A stretch of DNA of 64,000 nucleotides from CAZUFB01 sp964619775 (GTDB lineage Bacteria; Actinomycetota; Coriobacteriia; Coriobacteriales; UMGS124), in the NCBI GenBank assembly GCA_964619775.1, contig CAZUFB010000001.1:1-64000 (forward strand), read 5' to 3'. The number at the start of each line of letters is the position of its first letter. The stretch's first letter is position 1. Shown piece by piece: positions 19,447 to 28,233 of this stretch. The position numbers were made by a program, and so were the translations under genes. The notes below the pieces were generated by a model that saw only the letters and a list, made by a program, of their open reading frames with translations, did no database searches and was not told the DNA's origin.

Positions 19447-20763
19447 GTGGCTCAGGAGACGATGCGCGCACGGGGCGGGGAGTTGGGGCGAAGAAGCGGT
19501 CCCGATGCGCGCGAGTACGTGCGCCTCGGGCTAATCGGCGTGATTCTTACCGGCGGCGCGGCGGCCTGCTGGGCCCTGCGCTGGTGGGTCGCCGCGGTGC
19601 CGCTCACCCTGCTCGCCGTTGTGTTCTGGGGCGGTTGCTATGCGGTGGGCGCGCTGGTCGCCCGCTTCATCGTGGCTCCAAAGCCTTCCAAGGTCGCCGA
19701 GGCGTCCGGCGGGAAGGAGGGCGGCGCCGTGCGCCGCGCGGTGGCGGACCTGGGAGCCGTGCTGTTCGCCGCGCGCGACGCGGCGGCGGAGCGCGCCGAG
19801 CGCGCCGTGCTCGCCGAACGCGGGCTCGACCCCGACAACCCCGACGAGCGCTTGACCGACCGCGCCGTGGGCCCGATGCTCGCGCTGCTGCCGCCCGCCG
19901 ACGGGGCCTTTGCCCGCGGGATGGACGCGGCGGTGCGCGCCCGCCTGCTCGACGCGCGCCTGGCGGAGCGAGCGCGCACCGCGGAGTGGCTGCGGGGCGC
20001 CGCCGGCTGGGAGCTCGTGGGCATCGACGCCGAGGACGGCACGCCCCTCGCCGGACACGTGCTGCGCACGCGCCCCGAGGGCGGCAGATGGGTCCTGCTT
20101 GCGCACGGCTACCGGGGCACCTGGCGCGAGACCATCGAGTATGCGCGGCGTTGGGCCCAGGCGGGCTACAACCTGCTCGCGGTGGAACAGCGGGCGCACG
20201 GCCGCAGCGGCGGGCGTTTTACGGGCATGGGCTGGCTCGAGCGGCGCGACGTCGTTGCGTGGTGCCGCTGGCTGGCCGCGGGCGGCACGCCGTGCACCGA
20301 GGTCGTGCTGCACGGCCACTCGATGGGGGCTGCGACGGTGGCGATCGCCTCGGCCGAGGTCGACCTGCCCGCCTGCGTGCGCGCCGCGGTGGTGGATTGC
20401 GCGTTCTCCTCGGCGTGGGAGGCCTTCACCGTGTCGCTCGACAGCCTGGGCATTCCGGCGCGCCCCTCGCTCGACCTCATGCGCCTCTACCTGCTCACCA
20501 AGCGCGGCGGCTACGACGTCCTCAAGGCCGACGCCGGGCGCGCCCTGGCCGAGCCGGGCCTGCCGGTGCTGTTTGTCCACGGCGAGGACGACCCCCTCGT
20601 GCCGGTCGCGATGACCCGGGCCCTTTACGACGGGGCCGCGCGCACGAAGCGCATACTGCTCGTCCCCGGTGCCGGCCACTGCCAGTCCGTCCTGGCCGAC
20701 GGCGACGGCTATTTCGAGGCGGTGCTGGGGTTTGTAGAGGAATGCCGCGGTGCGCGAAGGTAG
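19447..20763 (+). CDS. Membrane-anchored alpha/beta hydrolase
   Basis: A 438-residue protein. Two hydrophobic segments (about residues 25-42 and 45-70) would anchor it in the membrane. The remainder is a serine hydrolase with oxyanion region LLAHGYRGTWRE, nucleophile elbow GHSMGAAT (Ser near 293), acid in HGEDDPLVP (near 378) and His in GAGHCQS (near 410). It belongs to the BAAT/DUF1749-like alpha/beta hydrolases common in Firmicutes and Actinobacteria (YqkD/YtmA-type). The substrate is unknown. The start is uncertain: GTG at 19447 has a GGGAAGGCGG site; TTG at 19396 and ATG at 19462 are in frame. It follows pcrA by 145 bases. Confidence 0.85.
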   Translation: MAQETMRARGGELGRRSGPDAREYVRLGLIGVILTGGAAACWALRWWVAAVPLTLLAVVFWGGCYAVGALVARFIVAPKPSKVAEASGGKEGGAVRRAVADLGAVLFAARDAAAERAERAVLAERGLDPDNPDERLTDRAVGPMLALLPPADGAFARGMDAAVRARLLDARLAERARTAEWLRGAAGWELVGIDAEDGTPLAGHVLRTRPEGGRWVLLAHGYRGTWRETIEYARRWAQAGYNLLAVEQRAHGRSGGRFTGMGWLERRDVVAWCRWLAAGGTPCTEVVLHGHSMGAATVAIASAEVDLPACVRAAVVDCAFSSAWEAFTVSLDSLGIPARPSLDLMRLYLLTKRGGYDVLKADAGRALAEPGLPVLFVHGEDDPLVPVAMTRALYDGAARTKRILLVPGAGHCQSVLADGDGYFEAVLGFVEECRGARR

Positions 20764-20787
20764 CGCGCAACACTGCCGGCGTCGCGG

Positions 20788-21156
20788 TCAGAGCATCCTC
20801 TGCGCTTCGAGCAGGTCGAACTCCTCGGCGTCGGCGACCTCCCACTGGCAGGCGGCCATGTCGATTCGCCCGTCGGGTCGGAACCGCACGCCTTCCTCCT
20901 CGAGCAGCCGGCGTTGCGCCTCGGGGCCGCCGAACGCGAAGCCCGTGCAGGTGCCGCCGTCCTTGAACACGACGCGGTGGCAGGGGACGGCCCCGCCGAC
21001 GGCGACCGGGTCGGGGTTGGCGTGCAGCGCGAAGCCTACGAACCGCGCCGAGCGCGGGTGACCGGCCAGCCGTGCCACCTGGCCGTAGCTCGCCACCTTG
21101 CCGCGCGGTATCGCGCGCACGATGCGGTAGAACTCCGCGAACAACCCCGTCGCCAT
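20788..21156 (-). CDS. Methylated-DNA--protein-cysteine methyltransferase, short form
   Basis: A 122-residue protein that contains only the C-terminal DNA-binding domain of the Ogt/MGMT family. The helix-turn-helix RGKVASYGQVARLAG and the active site AVPCHRVV (Cys59) are both intact, so alkyl transfer is possible. Alkyltransferase-like proteins of similar size have Trp or Ala in place of that Cys. The N-terminal ribonuclease-H-like domain of full-length Ogt is absent. It would repair or flag O6-alkylguanine. The ATG at 21156 has AGAAAGG. It is convergent with the hydrolase and divergent from the pyrophosphatase. Confidence 0.9.
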   Translation of the reverse strand: MATGLFAEFYRIVRAIPRGKVASYGQVARLAGHPRSARFVGFALHANPDPVAVGGAVPCHRVVFKDGGTCTGFAFGGPEAQRRLLEEEGVRFRPDGRIDMAACQWEVADAEEFDLLEAQRML

Positions 21157-21344
21157 GACGTCCGGCCTTTCTGGCGCTTGCCCATTTGCTGTTGATTATA
21201 GCCCTGTCGACTGCGCCGGGGCACCGCGCTGCCTCGTCGCAGTAGAATCACCGGCAAGCCTGTATAGAGGGAGCGCACCGGCGTCGGGGGGCGGCAAAAG
21301 ACTCCCCCGTCGTGCGGCGCGACGCTGAAAAAGGAGAAGCATCG

Positions 21345-22277
21345 ATGAGCAAGGTCCTCGTGTTCGGCCACAAAAACCCTGACAACGACGCCGTCATGTC
21401 GGCCGTCGTGCTCGCGCAACTTGCGAACGCCCTCGACCCGGCCAACGAATACGTCGCCTGCCGGTTGGGCGGCCTGCCCGGCGAGTCCAAGGCGCTGCTC
21501 GAGAAGCACGGCGTCGCCGAGCCGCAGCTCCTGGAGCGCATCGAGGCGTGCGACGAGAGGCAGAAGGTCGTCCTGACCGACCACAACGAGCTTTCGCAGA
21601 CCGTCGACGGCATCGAGAACGCCGAGATCGTGGCCGTCGTCGACCACCACCGCATCGCCGACGTCTCCACCGCCCAGCCAATCGCGTTCGTCAACCTGCC
21701 CTGGGGGTCGAGCTGCACGGTCATCGCCAAGCTCTTCGAAGCCACCGGCACCGATATGAGCGACGTCCAGGCCGCGCTGTTGCTCTCTGCCATGATGACC
21801 GACACCGTGATGCTCAAGTCGCCCACCACCACCGACGTCGACCGTGCCGTCGCCGCGCAGCTCGGCGAGCGCCTGGGCGTCGACCCGGTCGCCTACGGCG
21901 CGCAGGTGTTCAAGAGCCGTGGCGCCGACGGTTTCACCCCCGAGCAGATGGTCTCGCGCGATATCAAGCGCTTCGAGATCGGCGGCAAGGCGGTCTACAT
22001 CGGCCAGTACGAGACCGTGAACAAGGAGCCCGTGCTGGAGCAGTCCGCCGAGCTGCTCGAGGCTATGGAAGCCTACCGCGCGACCAACGGCGGCGACACC
22101 CTCGTGCTGTTGGTGACCGACATCATCGAGGAGGGCTCGCAGGTCTTCGTCTGCGGCGACGCGGAGATCGCCGAGAAGGGCCTGGGCATCGAGGCGTTGC
22201 CCGGCGGCGTGTGGATGCCGGGCGTGCTCTCGCGCAAGAAGCAGGTCGCCGCCCCGCTTATCGAGGCCGCCGAGTAG
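21345..22277 (+). CDS. ppaC: Manganese-dependent inorganic pyrophosphatase (family II)
   Basis: A 310-residue DHH-superfamily enzyme that hydrolyses pyrophosphate in the cytoplasm. GHKNPDND at residues 8-15, DHN at 79-81, DHH at 100-102 and the C-terminal SRKK at 296-299 are the metal and substrate motifs of family II. No CBS insertion is present, so it is the unregulated form. The ATG at 21345 follows AAGGAG. It is a single gene with a hairpin right after the stop. Confidence 0.96.
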   Translation: MSKVLVFGHKNPDNDAVMSAVVLAQLANALDPANEYVACRLGGLPGESKALLEKHGVAEPQLLERIEACDERQKVVLTDHNELSQTVDGIENAEIVAVVDHHRIADVSTAQPIAFVNLPWGSSCTVIAKLFEATGTDMSDVQAALLLSAMMTDTVMLKSPTTTDVDRAVAAQLGERLGVDPVAYGAQVFKSRGADGFTPEQMVSRDIKRFEIGGKAVYIGQYETVNKEPVLEQSAELLEAMEAYRATNGGDTLVLLVTDIIEEGSQVFVCGDAEIAEKGLGIEALPGGVWMPGVLSRKKQVAAPLIEAAE

Positions 22278-22281
22278 CCTC

Positions 22282-22320
22282 GGGGCGCGGCGGTGCGGGG
22301 CGTTCCCGCCGCGGCCCTTT
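22282..22320 (+). terminator. Hairpin between pyrophosphatase and LuxR genes
   Basis: GGGGCGCGGCGG (22282-22293) pairs with CCGCCGCGGCCC (22306-22317) with one mismatch, followed by TTT on the plus strand. It lies in the 60-base spacer between convergent genes. Confidence 0.5.
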
Positions 22321-22337
22321 CGCGCGTTTAGGGCGGC

Positions 22338-23864
22338 TTACCCCTCCCATACGAGGCGCAGGATGTCGTCGCGCGTCGCCACGCCGAGCTTTCGGTAGAT
22401 GTTGTGGACGTGCGTGCGCACCGTGTTCGGGGAGATGAGCAGCTCGTCGGCTATGTAGGAGCTGCTGCGCCCCAAGGCAAGATGCCTCAGGATCTCGTCT
22501 TCGCGCCCGGTGAGGCCGTAGTCGGCGACAAGCCGGTCGCAGCGCCCTTCAAGCGTGGGACTCAGCGCGCCGAACCCGCGGTCGGCCCGGTGTGGGACGG
22601 CCGCGGCCTGCGCGGGCGCCACGGGCCCGTCCTGCACCGCGGGCACCCCGCGTGCGAGGTCGTCGTCCCGGGGCCCGAGCCCCCGCACGATGGTGAAGGC
22701 AATCATGCCGGCCGCGTAGAGGGCGCTCGACACCACGACGATATCGTGCGTCGCGGCCCTGTCGATGCCTATGCGCGCACCGGCGACCTGGACGATCGCC
22801 GTGACGAGGCCGAACGTCCCTACGGTGAGCGACGACACAAGGTCTGCCGGGAACTCGGCGGCGTGCGCCATCCCCACGAGCGTGGCGAGCGCGAGCAGCG
22901 CCGCGGCGGTGTAGAGCACCATGACGAGGGAGACCTCCAGCGACGAGCCGCCGCCCACCGCCTCGTCCATGTAGTTCACGGCGAGCATGACTGCGGCGAG
23001 GATGGGGACGAACCCCCGATAGACGCCCTGCAGCAGCGGCCGGCGCAGGGGGAGCAGCACAATAAGCAGCAAAAACAGCGCCACAATCACCTGAATCGCA
23101 ACATATTGCGGGTAGTCGTCGAAAAACTCCTCGCCGCGCAGGCTCATGAACGCGGCGAACAGGACGAGTCCGATCGAGGGAACGAACGCGACGTCGAGAA
23201 AGGTGCGTACCGCAGACGCGCCGCCGTCGGGCCTGGCCGGCAGCCGTACAGGGGGGCGGTCGCGCCCCGTGCGCGCAAGCAGGAACGGCAGCGCCGTGCA
23301 GGCCAGCGAACATCCCATGAAGAGCGCGACGGCGCCGGTCTCGGGCATCGCGAGCTGGGCCCAGCCGAGCAGGGCGGCGCCCACGGCCGACACCGCCACG
23401 ACGACGATGGCGCGGCGCAGGTCGTACACGGCCAGGATGCGCCCCCATGCCAGGCACTGGGCCACGTCTCCGGCCCCTATGAGGATGCCGGCGGCCGATG
23501 GCCCGGACGGCGGGAGCACATCGAGCGCCATCAGACAAAACCAGAGGTTGCCGGCGAGGTAGACCACGGCACCGAGGGCCATCGCGGTGCGCGAGCCGAG
23601 CGCCTTTTTGACCCGCATCGCGGGAAGCACCGAGGCGATGGCGGCGGCGGCGCCTAGTGCGGCGGCGGCGCGCGGCGTGGTGCCGAAAGCCTCGACGAGG
23701 TCGGGAAGGGCCGCAAACCGCTGGAACGGCATCGCGGCGGCCGAGTAGAGAAGCATCGTGGCGAGCAGGCATGCAAAGCCCGCCGTCGCCAGGACGTCGC
23801 GCAGGGTCACGGTGTCGAGAAAGCTCGGCCCGCGGTGCGGCGCTTCGTTCCGGTCGCTTGCCAT
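22338..23864 (-). CDS. Multi-spanning membrane LuxR-type transcriptional regulator
   Basis: A 508-residue protein. Residues about 25-420 hold about twelve hydrophobic segments in a transporter-like layout. Residues about 440-508 are a LuxR/FixJ helix-turn-helix (LTGREDEILRHLALGRSS, then ISPNTVRTHVHNIYRKLGV). This combination is abundant in Eggerthellaceae, often next to respiratory reductase genes. The membrane part is inferred to sense a ligand and the HTH to act from the membrane. The start is the ATG at 23864 behind GGAAGGGG; an ATG at 23915 in frame has no ribosome site. It is divergent from the Tat flavoprotein over 214 bases, its likely target. Confidence 0.9.
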   Translation of the reverse strand: MASDRNEAPHRGPSFLDTVTLRDVLATAGFACLLATMLLYSAAAMPFQRFAALPDLVEAFGTTPRAAAALGAAAAIASVLPAMRVKKALGSRTAMALGAVVYLAGNLWFCLMALDVLPPSGPSAAGILIGAGDVAQCLAWGRILAVYDLRRAIVVVAVSAVGAALLGWAQLAMPETGAVALFMGCSLACTALPFLLARTGRDRPPVRLPARPDGGASAVRTFLDVAFVPSIGLVLFAAFMSLRGEEFFDDYPQYVAIQVIVALFLLLIVLLPLRRPLLQGVYRGFVPILAAVMLAVNYMDEAVGGGSSLEVSLVMVLYTAAALLALATLVGMAHAAEFPADLVSSLTVGTFGLVTAIVQVAGARIGIDRAATHDIVVVSSALYAAGMIAFTIVRGLGPRDDDLARGVPAVQDGPVAPAQAAAVPHRADRGFGALSPTLEGRCDRLVADYGLTGREDEILRHLALGRSSSYIADELLISPNTVRTHVHNIYRKLGVATRDDILRLVWEG

Positions 23865-24078
23865 GCCCTTGGGCCCCTTCCTCTTGACAAGCCTTCCAAG
23901 CTGCGACTTTACCATACTAAACGCCGTCTAAACGCCGTCTCAACGCTTTGTCGGATGGTTTTTGCAGGTGGTCGGCGGCTATACTCGAACGAGTGCGTGG
24001 TGTCCTGCGGGCGAACGTCGCCCGCGGCACCTTACCGCATCTGTCCGCTCTTGTCTTTACCGACGAAAGGATGGAACC

Positions 24079-26007
24079 ATGAGCACTTCCAAGCCCCTGA
24101 GCCGCCGCAGCTTCCTTGCGACAGCCGCTACCGCCACCGCGGGCGTCGCCGCCGCCTCGGCCTTCGCGTCGACCGCCCTGGCCGACGAGGCCGACGAGGT
24201 CATCTTCGGCACCGAGATCACCTCAGACGGCCGCGTGAAGGGCTACTGCGGCCCGGGCGACTGGCTGGGCACCGCCCCCGAGATCTCCGAGGACCAGATC
24301 AGCGCCACCTACGACGTCGACGTCGTGGTGCTGGGCGGCGGCCACTCGGGCCTCATGGCCACGCTGGGCGCCGTCGACGAGGGCTGCACCGTCGCCACCG
24401 TCGAGCAGCAGCCGTGGAGCTCCTTCGTCGACCTCGAGGGCACCGGCGCTAACATGAGCGGCTGGTACGGCGAGGACATCGGCCATGTCAACTCCCAGTT
24501 CCTCATCGACCGCGGCTTCGGCCCCTACAACACCGGTGAGATCGCGAGCGAGTTCTGCAAGCGCGCCGCCGGCCGCGTGAACCCCGACATCATCAAGGCC
24601 TTCGTTCAGAACTCCGGCGCGATGTTCGACCGCTACAAGGAGGTCTACGACTCCTACGAGGCCGAGCGTCAGGAGAACGACTCCAACGTCTACCTGAGCG
24701 GCACCCAGGTCGTCATCGACGGCGAGCCGGTTGACGACGAAGGCTACTTCGACATGTCCAACATGTTCGAGTACCCGCTGTGCAACACCCAAGCCGCCTG
24801 GTCGGGCGCCGATGTCGAATACCCCATCGAGTGCGGCGGCTACAAGACCTGGCCCTGCAACGCCATGTTCTACGGTTACCACGGCAACGATATCGAGTGG
24901 GTTCACAAGTACATCGTCCAGTATACGCAGGAGAACGGTGCGACCTGGTACTTCGAACACACCGGCCAGGTCCTCGTCCAGAACGAGGACGGCGACGTGA
25001 CCGGCCTTATCGCCACCGACGCCGACGGCAACTACGTCCAGTTCAACGCCGCCAAGGGCGTCATCCTGTGCTCGGGCGACTTCATCGGCGACCCGGCCAT
25101 GTGCTGGGCGCTGCTCAACGAGGGCATGGAGTGGGGAGAGCGCGACGGCTCGACCGCCGACGACTGGACGAGCGCCGGTTCGCGCTCCGGCGCCGGCCAC
25201 AAGATGGGCATATGGGCGGGCGGCATGATCGAGCCCTCCCCGCGCGGCTGGATGGGTCTCGGCGGCGCCGCCAGCGGACCCTGGGGCACGGCGCCGCTCT
25301 ACGTGTGCAACGTCGAGGGCAACCGCTTCTGCAACGAGGGCGCCATCCCGCAGCTCACGCCCGTGTGCCTGCGCCAGCCTTCCGGCCTCGCCGCCTGGGT
25401 CTCCGACGCCAACTGGCAGCAGACCGTGGGCGCGGCCCCGCTCGACCACGGCGCACCCAACTTCGGCATGGACGACTACATGGTCCAGCTTGAGGCCGGC
25501 ATGGACGCCGTCGAGATCGGCAACGCCGAGGGCACGTTCGTCATCGGCGCCAACCTCGCCGAGCGCAAGATGATGGGCGGCACCGTCTACGGCGCCGAGA
25601 CCCTTGACGAGCTGGCCGACATGCTCGGCTACGCCGACGAGGCCAAGGAGAACTTCCTCTCCTCCATCGAGCACTACAACGAGCTGTGCTACTCCGAGGA
25701 CGGCGACACCGACTACGGCAAGGACAAGGCGTACATGGTGCCGATCGACACCCCGCCGTTCTACGGCGGCACTGGCAGCCTGAGCCACAGTTCGCGCCCC
25801 TCCATGGTCACGATGAGCGGCCTCATCACCGACGGCAGCCAGAACGTGCTGGACACCTCGTGGAACCCCATCAAGGGTCTCTATGCGGCGGGCAACTGCC
25901 TTGGCGGCCGTTACGGCATCGGCTACAGCACCCCGTTTGCCGGCAACTCGGTGGGCATGGCCATGACCCACGGCTGGCTTGCCGGCCACACCGTCGGCCA
26001 GCTCTAA
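24079..26007 (+). CDS. Tat-exported FAD-dependent reductase (fumarate reductase flavoprotein-like)
   Basis: A 642-residue protein with a twin-arginine signal SRRSFLAT (Arg9-Arg10), an Ala-rich hydrophobic stretch and likely cleavage after ALA (33-35). The mature part is an FAD_binding_2 domain: the dinucleotide loop DVVVLGGGHSG lies near residues 81-92 and the C-terminal FAD/substrate motif GLYAAGNCLGGRYG...PFAGNS near 610-630. Relatives reduce fumarate, urocanate, cinnamates, steroids or plant and drug molecules outside the membrane. No FMN-binding domain and no heme motif are present, so an external electron donor is needed. The substrate cannot be deduced. The ATG at 24079 has GAAAGGATG upstream; a TATACT -10-like box is at 23980-23985. 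Control by the divergent LuxR protein is inferred. Confidence 0.93.
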   Translation: MSTSKPLSRRSFLATAATATAGVAAASAFASTALADEADEVIFGTEITSDGRVKGYCGPGDWLGTAPEISEDQISATYDVDVVVLGGGHSGLMATLGAVDEGCTVATVEQQPWSSFVDLEGTGANMSGWYGEDIGHVNSQFLIDRGFGPYNTGEIASEFCKRAAGRVNPDIIKAFVQNSGAMFDRYKEVYDSYEAERQENDSNVYLSGTQVVIDGEPVDDEGYFDMSNMFEYPLCNTQAAWSGADVEYPIECGGYKTWPCNAMFYGYHGNDIEWVHKYIVQYTQENGATWYFEHTGQVLVQNEDGDVTGLIATDADGNYVQFNAAKGVILCSGDFIGDPAMCWALLNEGMEWGERDGSTADDWTSAGSRSGAGHKMGIWAGGMIEPSPRGWMGLGGAASGPWGTAPLYVCNVEGNRFCNEGAIPQLTPVCLRQPSGLAAWVSDANWQQTVGAAPLDHGAPNFGMDDYMVQLEAGMDAVEIGNAEGTFVIGANLAERKMMGGTVYGAETLDELADMLGYADEAKENFLSSIEHYNELCYSEDGDTDYGKDKAYMVPIDTPPFYGGTGSLSHSSRPSMVTMSGLITDGSQNVLDTSWNPIKGLYAAGNCLGGRYGIGYSTPFAGNSVGMAMTHGWLAGHTVGQL

Positions 26008-26303
26008 GTCCGCAGCCTGCGGGCAACATGCAATCAGGTTCGAGCCTCTATATAGTCTGTATGGGATAGATGGCTAATGTTGGTTGCATAGACGGCTTGG
26101 GTTAAGCTTCTCATGTTACCGAGCGCGCGGTGCGCCGGCCTCTACGGGTCCAGCGCGCCGCGCGTGTTTTCGGCGTGGACTGCTGCCGGCATGTCGGAAC
26201 CTGTCTTTTGGCGTTCTGCACCGCGCAGCGCCGTCCCCGTCTTTTTGGTTTTTGCAAGGTGCGCCCTCATGCGGCGCGGCGTCGAGATTGGAGCGCGGCA
26301 CCT
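26008..26303. other. Intergenic region, 296 bases, with an AT-rich patch
   Basis: The first 100 bases (about 26025-26110) are clearly less GC-rich than the surroundings and contain TATATAGT at about 26050 and two facing ATGCAA/TTGCAT boxes (26029-26034 and 26083-26088). These could be a promoter or a binding site for the downstream gene. The remaining part is GC-rich with no convincing gene. Confidence 0.4.
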
Positions 26304-27440
26304 ATGGATTTGACCCGCGACTTGGCCGTATACGTCGCCTTCCCATGCACGTTGAAAACACCGGCCTACGGGGCGGGGCAGCCTTACGTGGCCGACAGCG
26401 CGGCCAAGGCCGCCTATGTGGACGCCGTGGCCGCAGAGCTCGCCGCGCTCGACGACGAGCTGCGCGCCCGTCCCGTGACGGCGGTGCGCCTGGGCGGAGG
26501 CGCGAGCATCATGAAGGCCGACAAGGTGTGCAAGCTTGTACGCGACGTGCGCAAGACGTTGAACGTCAAACCGCGGGCAGAGGTCTCCATCGAGGTAAAC
26601 CCCCTGACGGTGTGCACCCCGAGCCTTACCGACTGGACGAGCTGCCATGTCACGCGTGTGAACCTGGTCGTCGAAAGCGTGTTCGACGACGAGCTCAAGG
26701 CGCTTGGCGCAAGCCATACCCGCGACGACATCCAAAACGCGATGCTCTTCCTGCAGAAGTTCCATGTGGGGCGCGTCGATGCGCGGCTGCGTTACGGCTT
26801 GCCGGGCCAGACCAGCTCCTCGTGGAGGAAGTCGCTGCTCACGGTTGCCGACCTGGGGGTTGCGCACATCACGGTGCGCCCTCTTGTCGAGGCGGACGCC
26901 GCGAAGGCCTCTGGCCTTCCTTCCCGCGAGGAGAGGCGCGCGATGTACGACCTGGCTTGCGAGGTGCTGGGCAAGGCCGGCTACACCGAGTACCTGGTGG
27001 GTATGTTCACCAGCAAAGATGCCCCCCACGCGCAGGACGGCTACGAGACCGCGTTGCGCCGCGGTGCCGACCGCCTTGCCCTGGGTGCCGGTGCAAGCAG
27101 CTCCTACGACGGCTTTCTTTATGAGAACGCGTCGGGCTTCGAGGCCTATCTGCAGAGTTCCGCGGACTTCGCGGCCCTTGTGCGCAACCCGCGCCGCGAG
27201 GGGGACGACGCACGCCAGGTCCGCCTGATGGAAGGCGCGCTCGACCTGCTCGGTTCCACTGCGGCGGCCGTGACCGCAGGCGAGGGGGCGAGTGCCTCCT
27301 TGGAGCCTGCCGCTCAAGCATGGCTTGACGGTCTTGCTTCGGCTGGCCGTGTGGAGCCTGCCGCCGACGGAGGTTGGAGGCTCACCGGTCTGGGTCGCTT
27401 TGAGCGCAACGAGGAGCTGGGCGCGGCGGTTGCCCTGTAA
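26304..27440 (+). CDS. HemW/HemN-like protein lacking the radical-SAM cluster cysteines
   Basis: A 378-residue protein with the HemW fold signature in order: AVYVAFPC at 8-15 (for YIHIPFC), LGGGASIM, the EVNPLTV strand, VNLVVESVFDDELKALG, ARLRYGLPGQTSSSW, and a C-terminal HemN_C-like part. The cluster motif C-x3-C-x2-C is reduced to C15-x3-T19-x2-Y22, so a 4Fe-4S cluster and SAM cleavage of the normal kind are not expected. HemW delivers heme; HemN oxidises coproporphyrinogen. This paralogue may have kept heme or tetrapyrrole binding without radical chemistry (inference). The ATG at 26304 with GGAG ten bases upstream gives the family-like start. queH follows after 96 bases. Confidence 0.8.
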   Translation: MDLTRDLAVYVAFPCTLKTPAYGAGQPYVADSAAKAAYVDAVAAELAALDDELRARPVTAVRLGGGASIMKADKVCKLVRDVRKTLNVKPRAEVSIEVNPLTVCTPSLTDWTSCHVTRVNLVVESVFDDELKALGASHTRDDIQNAMLFLQKFHVGRVDARLRYGLPGQTSSSWRKSLLTVADLGVAHITVRPLVEADAAKASGLPSREERRAMYDLACEVLGKAGYTEYLVGMFTSKDAPHAQDGYETALRRGADRLALGAGASSSYDGFLYENASGFEAYLQSSADFAALVRNPRREGDDARQVRLMEGALDLLGSTAAAVTAGEGASASLEPAAQAWLDGLASAGRVEPAADGGWRLTGLGRFERNEELGAAVAL

Positions 27441-27536
27441 GGAGCGGGTTTGGCCTCCGGGCGGGTCTGCCGGGCGTACAACACTTGATGCGCGTCTGTA
27501 CGCCGTGTCCGCAATCCCGTCGAAAGGAGACATGCC

Positions 27537-28151
27537 GTGCCCTCGACGATCCCCCTGCTGTTGCATGCCTGCTGCGGGCCGTGCTCTCTCGAGCCTGTGC
27601 GCATTTTGCGGGAACAGGGCTACGACGTCACCGTGGCCTACGTGAACCCCAACATCCAGCCTGCGGACGAATACGCACGCCGCCTTTCCACCCTGCGTGC
27701 ATGGGCCGCAGAGGCGGGCGTGCCCGTGGTGGAAGGCCTCTGCGACCGCGCGGCGTGGGAGCGCGAAGCGGCACCCTGGGGAACCAACCGAGCGGCCCGC
27801 TGTGCCGCCTGCTATCGGCTGCGCCTGCGCGAGGCGGCCCGCATGGCGGCCGACGCGGGGTTTGCGTTCGTATCGACCACCTTGGCCGTGTCCCCTTACC
27901 AGCTGTTCGAGGTGTGCGGCCGCGAACTGGTGCGGGCAGCGGCCGAGCGGGGGCTCTCCCCGGTGTGGCAGGACTTTCGCCCCTGCTACCCCCAGGCCAC
28001 GGCTCGTTCCAAAGAGCTGGGCATGTACCGGCAGAACTACTGCGGGTGCCGCTTCTCTGCCGCCGAGGCCGCCGTCGAGCGCACCCGGGCCCGCGAGAAC
28101 CGGCGCCTGTGTCGCGACGTCGGGCGCGCGGGGAACTATCTGTCCTGGTAA
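27537..28151 (+). CDS. queH: Epoxyqueuosine reductase QueH
   Basis: A 204-residue member of the QueH (DUF208) family, which carries out the last step of queuosine synthesis by reducing epoxyqueuosine in tRNA. LHACCGPCSLEP has C12, C13 and C16, and RCAACYRLRL, DFRPCYPQ and QNYCGCRFS supply the further cysteines of the family that bind an Fe-S cluster and neighbouring iron. The GTG start at 27537 has AAAGGAG upstream. Together with queA (31929) and tgt (59331), it shows that queuosine modification is present. Confidence 0.95.
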   Translation: MPSTIPLLLHACCGPCSLEPVRILREQGYDVTVAYVNPNIQPADEYARRLSTLRAWAAEAGVPVVEGLCDRAAWEREAAPWGTNRAARCAACYRLRLREAARMAADAGFAFVSTTLAVSPYQLFEVCGRELVRAAAERGLSPVWQDFRPCYPQATARSKELGMYRQNYCGCRFSAAEAAVERTRARENRRLCRDVGRAGNYLSW

Positions 28152-28154
28152 AAT
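28146..28154 (+). promoter_or_regulatory. Extended -10 box before the LytTR regulator operon
   Basis: TGG-TAAAAT (TG at 28146-28147, hexamer 28149-28154) is an extended -10 overlapping the end of queH, 80 bases before the regulator start. No -35 is evident. Confidence 0.4.
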
Positions 28155-28233
28155 AGCAATAATGGTTCCTCACCTTTTAGCCGTCGTGCTCTTTGATGGG
28201 GTGCCGCGGAATCCTAGACCACGGTAGGCGACG

